DNA of 64,000 nucleotides from Sphingomonas sp. 35-24ZXX (GCF_000786215.1 NZ_JROG01000004.1:682001-746000), one strand, 5' to 3'. Shown: positions 37,161-45,825, numbered from the stretch's first letter. The notes: generated by a model not told the origin, from the letters alone. Translations and numbers: made by a program.

Positions 37161-38873
37161 ATGGCCTCTACGGCATTTCCCAGCCGCGATGATTTCGCAG
37201 CACTTCTCGACGAATCACTGGGCGGCGGCGCTGCCACCGACGGTGGATTCGAAGGCCGCGTCGTCAAGGGCACGGTTACCGCAATTGAAAACGACAAGGC
37301 TGTCATCGACGTTGGCCTGAAGTCGGAAGGCCGCGTGGCCCTGCGTGAATTCGCGGCGCCCGGTCAGGATCACGGCCTCAAGGTCGGTGACGAAGTCGAA
37401 GTCTATGTCGATCGGATCGAAAATGCCGATGGTGAAGCGATGCTGTCGCGCGACCGCGCACGCCGCGAAGCCGCATGGGACAAGCTGGAAAGCGAATTTG
37501 GCGAAGGCAAGCGCGTCGAAGGCGTGATCTTCGGCCGCGTCAAGGGCGGCTTCACCGTCGATCTCGACGGCGCCGTGGCCTTCCTGCCCGGCAGCCAGGT
37601 CGATATCCGCCCCGTGCGCGATGTCACCCCGCTGATGGACATTCCGCAGCCGTTCCAGATCCTCAAGATGGACCGTCGTCGCGGCAACATCGTTGTCTCG
37701 CGTCGCGCCGTTCTGGAAGAAACCCGCGCAGAACAGCGCACCGGCCTCATCCAGTCGCTGGCCGAAGGTCAGATCATCGACGGTATCGTCAAGAACATCA
37801 CCGATTACGGTGCGTTCGTCGACCTGGGCGGCATCGATGGCCTGCTGCATGTCACCGACATCAGCTACAAGCGCATCAACCACCCCAGCGAAGCGATCAC
37901 CATCGGTGAGACCGTCAAGGTGCAGATCATCCGCATCAATTCGGAAACGCAGCGCATCTCGCTGGGCATGAAGCAGCTCGAAAGCGATCCGTGGGAAGGC
38001 GCCAGCGTCAAGTACCCCGTCGGCGCGAAGCTCACCGGTGCTGTCACCAACATCACCGAATACGGCGCGTTCGTGGAGCTGGAGCCCGGTATCGAAGGTC
38101 TGGTGCACGTTTCGGAAATGTCGTGGACCAAGAAGAATGTCCATCCCGGCAAGATCGTTTCGACCAGCCAGGAAGTCGATGTCATCGTTCTGGAAGTCGA
38201 TGCCGAAAAGCGCCGCATTTCGCTGGGCCTCAAGCAGGCGCAGTCGAACCCCTGGGACGCCTTTGCAGAAAAGCACCCGGTGGGCAGCGTCGTCGAAGGC
38301 GAAGTCAAGAACGCGACCGAATTCGGTCTGTTCATCGGCCTGGATGGCGACGTCGACGGCATGGTCCACATGTCGGATATCGCCTGGGGCATCTCGGGTG
38401 AAGACGCGCTCAACCTCCACCTCAAGGGTGAACAGGTCAAGGCGATCGTTCTGGACGTCGATGTCGAAAAGGAGCGTATCTCGCTCGGCATGAAGCAACT
38501 GGAAAAGGGCGCGCCTGCCGTTGGCGGTGCGGACAGCTCCAACTTGCGCAAGAACGAAGTCGTCACCGTCACCGTGCTCGAAGTGCGCGACGGTGGTCTG
38601 GAAGTCCAGGTGGGCGAAGATGGAGCGACCGGCTTCATCAAGCGCAACGATCTGGGCCGCGACCGCGACGAACAGCGTCCTGACCGTTTCCAGGTCGGCC
38701 AGAAGCTCGATGCCATGGTTACCGGCTTCGACCGTTCGCGCAAGCCGACCTTCTCGGTCAAGGCACACCAGCTGGCCGAAGAAAAGCAGGCCGTGGCGCA
38801 GTATGGTTCGTCCGACTCGGGCGCATCGCTGGGCGACATCCTGGGCGCCGCTCTCAAGCAGCGCGAAGACTGA
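37161..38873 (+). CDS. rpsA: 30S ribosomal protein S1
   Basis: Binds mRNA on the 30S subunit and helps initiation on structured messages. The 570-residue protein has six S1 repeats; the clearest are ITDYGAFVDLGGIDGLLHVTDISY, ITEYGAFVELEPGIEGLVHVSEM and ATEFGLFIGLDGDVDGMVHMSDI. The C-terminus is LGDILGAALKQRED. The ATG at 37161 has AGGATTT just upstream. Codon use is strongly biased to C/G-ending codons, as expected for a highly expressed gene. A strong terminator follows. Confidence 0.97.
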   Translation: MASTAFPSRDDFAALLDESLGGGAATDGGFEGRVVKGTVTAIENDKAVIDVGLKSEGRVALREFAAPGQDHGLKVGDEVEVYVDRIENADGEAMLSRDRARREAAWDKLESEFGEGKRVEGVIFGRVKGGFTVDLDGAVAFLPGSQVDIRPVRDVTPLMDIPQPFQILKMDRRRGNIVVSRRAVLEETRAEQRTGLIQSLAEGQIIDGIVKNITDYGAFVDLGGIDGLLHVTDISYKRINHPSEAITIGETVKVQIIRINSETQRISLGMKQLESDPWEGASVKYPVGAKLTGAVTNITEYGAFVELEPGIEGLVHVSEMSWTKKNVHPGKIVSTSQEVDVIVLEVDAEKRRISLGLKQAQSNPWDAFAEKHPVGSVVEGEVKNATEFGLFIGLDGDVDGMVHMSDIAWGISGEDALNLHLKGEQVKAIVLDVDVEKERISLGMKQLEKGAPAVGGADSSNLRKNEVVTVTVLEVRDGGLEVQVGEDGATGFIKRNDLGRDRDEQRPDRFQVGQKLDAMVTGFDRSRKPTFSVKAHQLAEEKQAVAQYGSSDSGASLGDILGAALKQRED

Positions 38874-38912
38874 TCGACGGTTCGGTCCGCCCGAAAGGGC
38901 AGACCCCGTTTC

Positions 38913-38949
38913 AAAAAGGGGCATCGGCGCACAGCCGGTGCCCCTTTTT
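38913..38949 (+). terminator. Rho-independent terminator after rpsA
   Basis: AAAAAGGGGCATCGGC pairs with GCCGGTGCCCCTTTTT (one wobble) around a GCACA loop and ends in a T tract. Confidence 0.93.
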
Positions 38950-39194
38950 ACATCTGTCGGTCCTATCTTGATCGCCATCGGCCAAGAACGACGTTGAATT
39001 CAGGCACGAATTCTGACAGCATTCCAGGGTTGGATTACCGCTCGCGGGCAGTCCGGCACATGCACCTGCGCCTTCCGTTTCACGGCTTGGCGTATTGGCT
39101 TGTCGGGGGGCTGGTCAATTGATTAACGGGCGGAGCTTTTGGGCGTGCTTCGTTGTATCCATCCCGTCGTGTAATCGATTGCAGGAGATTGGCC
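38950..39194. other. Intergenic spacer between rpsA terminator and ihfB
   Basis: No gene or RNA element is visible. A direct repeat of GAATTC (38997-39014) and AT-richer stretches (39100-39125, including ATTGATTAA) are the only features. The ihfB promoter presumably lies here, since the rpsA terminator is strong. Confidence 0.4.
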
Positions 39195-39476
39195 ATGATA
39201 CGATCGGAGCTGCTGCAGCACTTAGCGGATGAAAATCCCGAACTGCGGCCCGAGGAGATCGAAAAGATCCTCGACATCTTCTTCAACAACATCATCCAGC
39301 GGTTGGCCGAAGGCGGCCGTGTCGAACTGCGCGGCTTCGGTGCCTTTTCCACCCGCGCACGCGAGCCGCGCAAGGGCCGCAACCCACGGACGGGCGAGGC
39401 CGTCGATGTGCCCGCCAAGCGCGTTCCCTATTTCAAGCCGGGCAAGGAAATGCGCGCCCGGTTGAACACCGACTGA
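39195..39476 (+). CDS. ihfB: Integration host factor subunit beta
   Basis: DNA-bending heterodimer subunit. The 93-residue protein fits the family: [26 protein letters not shown], then the beta-ribbon arm [26 protein letters not shown] with the DNA-intercalating Pro in NPRTG, and [14 protein letters not shown]. The ATG at 39195 has AGGAG eight bases upstream; earlier in-frame codons are not conserved. It follows rpsA as in other alphaproteobacteria. Confidence 0.95.
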   Translation: MIRSELLQHLADENPELRPEEIEKILDIFFNNIIQRLAEGGRVELRGFGAFSTRAREPRKGRNPRTGEAVDVPAKRVPYFKPGKEMRARLNTD

Positions 39477-39561
39477 TCGATCGGCCTTCCTGCAGATGCG
39501 CTTGCCGGGTGAACGGGCTTGCCGCGCAATTCCTTCCCGGCCTATAGACGCAGCCGTTCGT

Positions 39562-39871
39562 GCGGGCGTGGCGGAATGGTAGACGCAACGGACTTGAAGA
39601 CAAACTGAGTGCACGCGGGGAAACCCGCGCTGTAGAACTGCTCAAATTCGGGGAACCCTGTCAGATGGCAATCCCGAGCCAAGCCCGGCTTATCCAGCCG
39701 GGAAGGTGTAGAGACTAGACGGGCAGCACCTAAACCCCGCATCGGCGGGGCAGGGTGAAGGGATAGTCCAGACCCCGAACGCCCCAGGCAGGGGCGGCGG
39801 CGAAAGCCGTGGTGGGTAAGAAAATCCGTCGGGCTTTGCCCGTGGGGGTTCGAGTCCCCCCGCCCGCACCA
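39562..39871 (+). tRNA. tRNA-Leu(UAA) gene interrupted by a group I intron
   Basis: The exons are 39562-39595 and 39821-39871, 85 nt together with an encoded CCA. The acceptor stem GCGGGCG/CGCCCGC, the D arm TGGCGGAATGGTAGACGC, the long variable arm CGGGC-TTT-GCCCG and discriminator A are all leucine-type. Removing the intron after the second T of GGACTT and after G39820 gives the anticodon arm ACGGA-CTTAAAA-TCCGT, anticodon UAA. Without splicing the loop would read TGA, a serine anticodon at odds with every other identity element. It decodes UUA and UUG. Confidence 0.92.
39596..39820 (+). ncRNA. Group I intron (IC3-like), 225 nt, in tRNA-Leu(UAA)
   Basis: A self-splicing intron inserted after U34, the position of the cyanobacterial and plastid trnL(UAA) intron. 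P1 pairs exon ACUU with intron GAGU (39607-39610), giving a U-G wobble at the 5' splice site. The intron ends in G39820. Conserved core elements are Q (AATCCCGAGCC, 39670-39680), R (GTGTAGAGACTAGACGGGC, 39706-39724) and S (GAAGGGATAGTCCAGACC, 39757-39774). P2 (39614-39629) and a P9-region hairpin (loop 39802-39805) are capped by GAAA tetraloops; P8 is CCCCGC/GCGGGG (39735-39750). There is no intron ORF. Confidence 0.9.
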
Positions 39872-39882
39872 ACCTTTGCGTT

Positions 39883-41823
39883 TCAGGCCGCAGAGCGGTT
39901 GCCTGTCTGATCCTGCGCGGAAATGGCGCAGTTTCGGCCAGCCGCCTTGGCCTGGTACAGCGCGGCATCCGCGCGGGCATACAGCGCCTTGGCCGTATCG
40001 CCCGGCCTCCAGCCCGCCACGCCCAGGCTGGCAGTGACGGTGAGCGTGACATTGCCATGCACCTGGAACGGCTGCCGCGCGATCGCCGCGCGCACCCGCT
40101 CGGCAATCGCCTCGGCAACCACCGGACGGGCGCGGTCGAGGACGATCATGAACTCCTCGCCGCCCATTCGGCCAAGCGCATCGCCGGGCCGCAGCAGCGA
40201 CTGCACACGGGCGGCAAGCGCACGCAGCGTATCGTCGCCAGCGACATGGCCATGGCGGTCGTTGATCGACTTGAAGCTGTCGATGTCGAGGATCAGCACC
40301 GCCAGCGCGCTGGCGCTCCCCATGCGTTCGATGCGGCCTTCCAGCTCTGCCATGATCTTGCGCCGGTTGGCGACGCCGGTCAGCGGATCGAGCTCTGAGA
40401 GGACGCGCAGCTTCTCATTCGCCTCGTTGAGCGCCCGTGTCCGCTCGGCGACGCGCGCCTCGAGCTGGCTGTGCGATTGCCGGATCGCGCTTGCCAGCGT
40501 TTCGAACCGCGAGACCAGCTGTCCCACTTCGCTTCCCGTCCGCTCGCCATCCGGCAGTTCGAGCATGGATTCCGCGGCCAGTTCGCGCGTGATGCGCTCG
40601 GCATCGCGCGACAGGCGGCGCAGCGGGCGCGCGACCAGGCGGCGCAGCACCAGCGTCACGATCAGCAGACAGACGGTCAGCGCGATCACCGCCATCGCGG
40701 CGATCCGCGGGATCGGCCGCAAGGCCTCGGCCAGGATCATCCCCTGCGGCTTGACGGCCAGAGCATACCATCCAGCGCCCGGGACCGAACGCAAGGACAC
40801 GAAGGCGCCCAGCGCATCGACCTTGCCCGAAAAGCCCGTCTTCCCGTGGCGGCTGACCAGCTGCCACAGGGCCGCCAGCTCGGGCGTGTCACTGGTGGTG
40901 ATGTCCAGATAGGTGCCGGTGTGCGAGCTGTGCTGCAGGGTGTAGTCGGGATGATAGATCAGCCTGCCCTCGCGCGAGATGAGAATGACATTCTCGTCGA
41001 TCGATCCGGCAAATCGACCGGCGGGGGCGATCTGGTCCAGCGGCATCGAGGTGCCGAACGTGCCGACATGGCGGTTGTCGCGGTCCACCGGGGTCATGCA
41101 GCCGGTGGTCCACACCTCCTGATCCTTCAGCGAGATCAGCGACTGCAGGCCCGTGCACATCATCTTGCGCGCAGGGTTGGCAGCCATGGTCGAGATGGTC
41201 GCGAACTCGCGGTCCTGGAAACTGAAGTCGCCAGGGGCGGTGCGCCGATAGAATTCCAGCCGATCCGACCGGTCCGGCGCGAAGATGACGATGCCGTTCT
41301 GCGGCGTGAAATAATACAGGCTTTCCAGCTCGAACCGGCTGCCTTCGCCCAGCCTGCGCACCGCCAGCGTCGCTGCGACAATGTCGCGCACCGCCTCGTC
41401 ATCGCGTTCGATCCTGGCGGGAATGAATCCGGTCATGCCCCGGGTCAGGCCGATCGCGGTTGGCCCCCCCTCGAACATCGCGTGGGTGCCGCGGCGGCTG
41501 CCGTCGGGCGCGCGCAGATACAGCTGATCGAACAGGCGGCGTGCTTCGCCGGGGCTCAGCGCGGCACGTTCTGCGCGAAACAGCGCGATGGCATCGGCCT
41601 GGGTCTTGCCGATCCGGTCGAAGCGATCGGCGAGTTCTTCCACCACCTTGGCGTTGCGTTGGTCGAGCCGGGCCAGCGATTCATCGATGGCGGTGGCGTG
41701 TTCCTGGCCGAATGCCACCAGGGCGGTCGCTGCGATGACGATGGTAAACCCAACCGCGAGGCTAAGGGCGGTGCGAGAGCTGACCGAAAGTGTGCGAGAC
41801 CAGGAAGACAGGCGAGCGAGCAT
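39883..41823 (-). CDS. Membrane diguanylate cyclase (Cache-HAMP-GGDEF)
   Basis: Makes cyclic di-GMP. The 646-residue protein has a first transmembrane helix (about 18-38), a periplasmic Cache-like sensor region (to about 355), a second helix (about 365-390), a HAMP domain, a coiled coil (QLEARVAERTRALNEANEKL) and a C-terminal GGDEF domain (LDPLTGVANRRKI onward). The active site is GGEEF and the inhibitory I-site RPGD lies five residues upstream, so it should be active and feedback-inhibited. The ATG at 41823 lacks a clear Shine-Dalgarno sequence. Its stop is 12 bases from the tRNA-Leu 3' end on the other strand. PilZ proteins such as that at 13957 are potential effectors. Confidence 0.92.
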   Translation of the reverse strand: MLARLSSWSRTLSVSSRTALSLAVGFTIVIAATALVAFGQEHATAIDESLARLDQRNAKVVEELADRFDRIGKTQADAIALFRAERAALSPGEARRLFDQLYLRAPDGSRRGTHAMFEGGPTAIGLTRGMTGFIPARIERDDEAVRDIVAATLAVRRLGEGSRFELESLYYFTPQNGIVIFAPDRSDRLEFYRRTAPGDFSFQDREFATISTMAANPARKMMCTGLQSLISLKDQEVWTTGCMTPVDRDNRHVGTFGTSMPLDQIAPAGRFAGSIDENVILISREGRLIYHPDYTLQHSSHTGTYLDITTSDTPELAALWQLVSRHGKTGFSGKVDALGAFVSLRSVPGAGWYALAVKPQGMILAEALRPIPRIAAMAVIALTVCLLIVTLVLRRLVARPLRRLSRDAERITRELAAESMLELPDGERTGSEVGQLVSRFETLASAIRQSHSQLEARVAERTRALNEANEKLRVLSELDPLTGVANRRKIMAELEGRIERMGSASALAVLILDIDSFKSINDRHGHVAGDDTLRALAARVQSLLRPGDALGRMGGEEFMIVLDRARPVVAEAIAERVRAAIARQPFQVHGNVTLTVTASLGVAGWRPGDTAKALYARADAALYQAKAAGRNCAISAQDQTGNRSAA

Positions 41824-42034
41824 GACGCTTTTTGGAATACTTTGGTTAATTATCCGCAAACACACGGGTTTTTCGGTCAATCTGGCCAATATCTCCTATC
41901 CCGGCAGGCGGCTCGGGCCCATTTTCGCAGGCAGGACGCGCACGTGTGATGCGGGTCATGGTTTGACCCGCGGTTTCCGCTACGGTAGCGTGACAACAGG
42001 GTCGTTGGCGGTTCCTGTGGGGAGAGGCGTGGCG

Positions 42035-42595
42035 ATGGATAAGACATTCTTGAACTCTGCAGCACGGTCCGTGGCTTTTGCCGCGGTGCTGGCGCTGGCC
42101 TTGCCGGTGCCGGCGCACGCGCAGTTCGGCGGGCTGCTGCGATCCAAGCCGCGGGCCAGCAGCAGCGGCAAGACCGAGAACGGCTGCGACGACAGCGCGG
42201 GCAAGGCCGTGGGCCGCTCGGTCATCGGCGGCATGCTGGGCGGCCTGGCCGGGCGCGCAGGCGGCATCATCAGCTATCTGCCCGTGCCCGAGGTCGCCGG
42301 CCTGCTGACCGATGCCATCGCCTGCAAGCTGGAACCCGAGGAGCAGAAAAAGGCGGCCGACGCGACGCTGGAGGCGACGCGCGGCGAAGAGGTGGGCAGC
42401 ACGTCTGCCTGGAAAAGCGAGACGCGCAAGGACGTCTCGGGCACCTCGACCGTGGTCGGCAAGACCCAGCTGGCGGACGGCTCGACCTGCATGAACGTCA
42501 ACGACGTGATCATCGTCGAGGGCGAAGAGACCACGGTGTCCAAGCGCATGTGCAAGAAGCCGGGCGCGGCGCGCTATGAAATCGCGCAGGCCTGA
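42035..42595 (+). CDS. Exported protein of unknown function with glycine-rich segment
   Basis: A 186-residue protein. The signal peptide is MDKTFLNSAARSVAFAAVLALALPVPAHA. The mature part has a Gly-zipper-like stretch (VGRSVIGGMLGGLAGRAGGIIS), a charged helical part, and a C-terminal domain with Cys residues (STCMNVNDVIIVEGEETTVSKRMCKKPG). I do not recognise the family; the layout suggests a periplasmic or outer-membrane-associated protein. GGAGAGG lies eight bases before the ATG at 42035. The next gene begins five bases after its stop. Confidence 0.75.
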   Translation: MDKTFLNSAARSVAFAAVLALALPVPAHAQFGGLLRSKPRASSSGKTENGCDDSAGKAVGRSVIGGMLGGLAGRAGGIISYLPVPEVAGLLTDAIACKLEPEEQKKAADATLEATRGEEVGSTSAWKSETRKDVSGTSTVVGKTQLADGSTCMNVNDVIIVEGEETTVSKRMCKKPGAARYEIAQA

Positions 42596-42599
42596 TCGG

Positions 42600-43310
42600 A
42601 TGCGGATTTTGCCACGGACTCTGGTGCTGGCGGCTGCGGGCCTGTTGCTGTGCGGGCAGAGCCCGGCGCAGATGGACCCGGCCAACCCCAGTTGCCCCAA
42701 GGCGCCGGACTGGTCGAACAACAAGGTCATGGCGCTCAAGGTCGTCAAGAAGGGCGATGCCCGGGTGCTGCTGGCCGAAGGGCCGGTCGACCAGACGCTT
42801 CCCGATCGGCTGAAACAGGCGCTGGCCGACAATCCCGACATCGCCGAGATCTGGCTGCGCTCGCCCGGCGGCAATGCGCGGGCAGGCAATGCCGCGGGGC
42901 GGCTGATCCGCAGCACGCCGGGACTGGTGACGCGCATTCCGGCAGGCTGGACCTGCTTTAGCGCGTGCAATTTCGTGTTCATGGGCGGCCAGCTGCGCGT
43001 GGTGGAGCCCGGCGGCAATTTCATGGTGCACATGTTCACCATGACCAACGACCGCGCCGCGATCGATCAGTCGGTGGCCTTGGGCACCGACACCACGGTC
43101 GAGCTGATCGGCGATATCGAGCAGGAAAGCGCCCTGCTGGCCAGCGAGGACAACGACTTCCTGATCCGCATGGGCGTTTCGCGCAAGCTGCTCACCGACA
43201 TCATGTACAAGCAGAAGGCGGTGGCGAGCGGCGGTGGCGACCAATCGACCCGGCGCTGCCTGACGCAGGACGAGGTGTTCAAGTACAACGTGGCCAACGT
43301 GCAGGAGTGA
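42600..43310 (+). CDS. Periplasmic ClpP-like protein (COG3904 type)
   Basis: A 236-residue exported protein with a ClpP/crotonase-like fold. A signal peptide (MRILPRTLVLAAAGLLLCGQSPAQ) precedes the domain. SPGGNARAGNAAG matches the oxyanion loop of ClpP, WTCFSACNFVFMGG holds the candidate nucleophile Ser, and NFMVHMF holds the candidate His. It may be a periplasmic serine peptidase of unknown substrate. I chose the ATG at 42600, four bases after the previous stop; the ATG at 42576 would overlap that gene by 20 bases and lengthen the n-region. It is probably co-transcribed with the preceding exported protein. Confidence 0.78.
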   Translation: MRILPRTLVLAAAGLLLCGQSPAQMDPANPSCPKAPDWSNNKVMALKVVKKGDARVLLAEGPVDQTLPDRLKQALADNPDIAEIWLRSPGGNARAGNAAGRLIRSTPGLVTRIPAGWTCFSACNFVFMGGQLRVVEPGGNFMVHMFTMTNDRAAIDQSVALGTDTTVELIGDIEQESALLASEDNDFLIRMGVSRKLLTDIMYKQKAVASGGGDQSTRRCLTQDEVFKYNVANVQE

Positions 43311-43325
43311 GCCGCGTGCGGAGCC

Positions 43326-44183
43326 CTACGCCGTCGCGCTGAGCAGCCATACCTTGTTGGCCATCATCGCGCCCTGACCCGGCACGTGCCGCTGCCCGAA
43401 CAGGCGGACAAGGTCGGCGCGGGCGCGGGCAAGCACATCATCGCCGGCTTGCGCGAGCGCGCGGCCGATCGCCATCGAGGCAAGCGCGAAGTCTGCAGCC
43501 TCGTCGGGCGTAGCACCGGGGCCGCCGATCGCCTGCTCGCCCTGATACGCCACGATCTCGGGTGCGGAAAAACCCGCGTGCGCCAGGATGTCGCGGACAT
43601 AGTCCAGATCGGCAAAGGCGAACGGGCCTGGCGCGCGCGGATCGGGCGAGGGGATGTCTATATGCGAGCGGGCGACCCCCATCAGCTCCATCATCCACGG
43701 ATTGTCGCGCGGCGCGGCCCAGATCGCCAGATCAATCCGCCCGCCGGGCCTGATCAGGCCGTGCAGGTTGGTGAACGCGGCATAGGGTTCTGCAAAGAAC
43801 ATCGATCCGAAGCGCGAGATCAGCCGGTCATAAGGCGCATCGTCGAGTGTTACGGTAGCGGCATCGGCGCAGATGAAGCTGACATTGGGATGGTCCGCAG
43901 CGCGGCGGCGGGCCTCGTCGATCAGATCGGGCGAGATATCCAGCCCCAGCACCGCCCCTTGCGGCCCCGTCGCGCGCGCGGCGGCGAGCGAGGTCAATCC
44001 CCCGCCGCACCCCAGATCAATCACCCGCTCCCCCGGCGCAATCGCAGCCCGCGCTAGCAGCGCATCGCCAATCGGCGCGATCATGCCCTCGAACCGGTCG
44101 ATATGGGTGAGCCACTTGACCCCCATCTCCCCCGCCCAATCCTCGCCCTTGAGTGCGTTGGGGTCGGTGGTGGTGGCGGTCAT
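43326..44183 (-). CDS. Class I SAM-dependent methyltransferase
   Basis: A 285-residue cytoplasmic methyltransferase. Motif I is VIDLGCGGGLTSLAAARA, the acidic post-I residue is in LGLDISPDLIDEA, and motif IV is ISRFGSMFFAEPYAAFTNLHGLIRPGG. It resembles UbiE/COQ5-like enzymes, but the substrate is unknown. AGGAGA lies seven bases upstream of the ATG. It is convergent with the ClpP-like gene, 15 bases apart. A stop-terminated coding-like stump of another gene lies 76 bases upstream on the same strand. Confidence 0.88.
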   Translation of the reverse strand: MTATTTDPNALKGEDWAGEMGVKWLTHIDRFEGMIAPIGDALLARAAIAPGERVIDLGCGGGLTSLAAARATGPQGAVLGLDISPDLIDEARRRAADHPNVSFICADAATVTLDDAPYDRLISRFGSMFFAEPYAAFTNLHGLIRPGGRIDLAIWAAPRDNPWMMELMGVARSHIDIPSPDPRAPGPFAFADLDYVRDILAHAGFSAPEIVAYQGEQAIGGPGATPDEAADFALASMAIGRALAQAGDDVLARARADLVRLFGQRHVPGQGAMMANKVWLLSATA

Positions 44184-44259
44184 GGCGGGCTCTCCTGTCG
44201 TTGTGCGGGAGAGGGTAGGCGGTGGCGGGGCGAGGTCAATGGAGAACGCACGTGAAGCA

Positions 44260-44337
44260 TCAGGTCGCGTTCAACGCCTCGCGCACGGCATCGGGCATCC
44301 GGGCGATCAGGTTCTGGGCGAAAGTTCGGGAAGTGAG
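44260..44337 (-). pseudogene. Possible C-terminal stump of a disrupted gene
   Basis: On the minus strand a short frame reads SLTSRTFAQNLIARMPDAVR followed by EALNAT and TGA. It has host-like GC and codon use and looks like the helical end of a protein, but it has no start and is cut off at 44338 by an in-frame stop, exactly where the AT-rich sequence of the accessory island begins. It would fit as the 3' end of a gene once upstream of the methyltransferase. The family is unknown. Confidence 0.35.
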
Positions 44338-44365
44338 CGATTAAATACGTTGTACCACCTTGGCG

Positions 44366-45112
44366 TCACTGAATTACTGTTCTGATCCGAAACTCTCGTT
44401 CGATGCTTGCAACCAGTGCTTCTAATGGAACTATATCTGCCACTTCCGCCAGCAAGGCAGAATCCGCATTTGACAAGGTACGCTTGTATGCGAGGAATGC
44501 ACCATGCTCCTTGCGCCCACCAGTCGCAGAAAAAGCAGTGAATCGAGATGCAACTGAAATTGCATTCGGAGTAACAGTATCTATTAGTGCGACCTCGCTC
44601 TTGTAAGTCACTCCAAAAGCAAATGTATAAAGCTTACCAGTTCGACCACGACGCTTTATACGACGCGGCACATGTTTCGAATTAAACGCATCGCAGAGGG
44701 TTAAGTAGGTCCGTTCACGGAACTCTCGATCCTCAACACGGTCATCGCTTGCGCTGTTTAGCAGTGCGGTTGCTGCTGACGATGATGCATTAGCGACCGA
44801 CATAATTGCGCTTGCAAGCCATTCGCCAGATAGTGCACGAGCAAAAATTCGGTGATCATTGGTGTCAGCCCCGAAAAGGGCTGAATACTCCCGCATTGTG
44901 CCTTTCATCGCGGTTGGGCTTTGTCCTTCGTCGAATGCGATGTCGAAGCATGCCCCATTGTCGTGAACCAAAAAGCCATCCAGATGTGTTTGGATATAAA
45001 TCGCGACTTGGTCGAAATTCGGGTATAAGCAGTGCGTCAGGATGCGGGCACCATCGGCGGTTTCCTCGCATTGGAGGTCAGCTAAGGCGGCAACAGTCAG
45101 ATCGCATTTCAT
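44366..45112 (-). CDS. Accessory protein, DUF1828-like N-terminus
   Basis: A 248-residue protein of unknown function. The first 70 residues (FDQVAIYIQTHLDGFLVHDNGACFDIAFDEGQS) resemble, from memory, the DUF1828 domain; the rest (RERTYLTLCDAFNSKHVPRR, YTFAFGVTYKSEVALIDTVTP) may match the DUF1829 partner. There is no signal peptide or membrane segment. Base composition is clearly lower in GC than the neighbours. GGGGAGG lies seven bases before the ATG, inside the upstream gene, whose TGA overlaps this ATG. Transfer from another genome is likely. Confidence 0.7.
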   Translation of the reverse strand: MKCDLTVAALADLQCEETADGARILTHCLYPNFDQVAIYIQTHLDGFLVHDNGACFDIAFDEGQSPTAMKGTMREYSALFGADTNDHRIFARALSGEWLASAIMSVANASSSAATALLNSASDDRVEDREFRERTYLTLCDAFNSKHVPRRIKRRGRTGKLYTFAFGVTYKSEVALIDTVTPNAISVASRFTAFSATGGRKEHGAFLAYKRTLSNADSALLAEVADIVPLEALVASIEREFRIRTVIQ

Positions 45113-45636
45113 TCGCCAGCCTCCCCACCAAGCAGGTCCCGTTTCGGAGAAAAATCGAAATGGAATTGGTTACCCGATAAACGAATTTTGACGTGCTCTG
45201 CAAACCACTTTAGCATTTGCGGAACTCGCTTCACCGCGTGGGGGACCGGCTGCCGAGCTTGCAAGTTCCATTTGTTGATCGCAGCTATGCGTGCGCGATT
45301 GTCTGCCCATGTATGGACATGGTTCCCGCGTACAGTGGGAGGGCAGCTAATTGCCCACGGGGGGGTGCGCTTAACCCAGTGAGATGGTGTGAGATCAACG
45401 CGGCTGATGCTTCGCCCTTCAAATAGGAGGGTAAGGCCTGGGTATTCGGGATACTTTGGATCGACCCGAAAATTTAATGAACCGCGCGTCGCACCAAGAT
45501 CGTCTCTAACAGGCCAAGATGCAAACCATCGCCCGTTGTCGAGGGTGCCCCATGTGGGCTCATTTTCCGTCAGTGTTTTTTCGCAGTCGAGAAACTCGTC
45601 TACGCGCAGTATTTCGGCCTGAGTGATCTTCCCCAT
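45109..45636 (-). CDS. Accessory protein of unknown function, coupled to the DUF1828-like gene
   Basis: A 175-residue cytoplasmic protein that I cannot assign. Features are an acidic N-terminal helix (ITQAEILRVDEFLDCEKTL), a Trp-rich middle (FASWPVRDDLGATRGSLNF, SHWVKRTPPWAISCPPTVRG, HVHTWADNR), and a basic C-terminal part (MLKWFAEHVKIRLSGNQFHF). GC content is low. The ATG at 45636 has no clear Shine-Dalgarno sequence; a TTG two codons earlier is possible. It is the first gene of a two-gene unit with ATGA coupling, which suggests that the proteins act together. Confidence 0.65.
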   Translation of the reverse strand: MGKITQAEILRVDEFLDCEKTLTENEPTWGTLDNGRWFASWPVRDDLGATRGSLNFRVDPKYPEYPGLTLLFEGRSISRVDLTPSHWVKRTPPWAISCPPTVRGNHVHTWADNRARIAAINKWNLQARQPVPHAVKRVPQMLKWFAEHVKIRLSGNQFHFDFSPKRDLLGGEAGE

Positions 45637-45825
45637 GTCCAATCGTTATTCGAATCAGAAACGAAAGTCGACTCAGCTTAGGTTACGAGTTGATTTGGTG
45701 AGTACATAATTTGAAGAAGCAGCTTTGCAACTGGTGAGTCTCAATGGTGCCACTGGTTTTGCAGTCCTCTGTAGGCGACATAACGCACATGATGCGGAAT
45801 GCCCGCCCGCATTTGGCCTTCCCCC

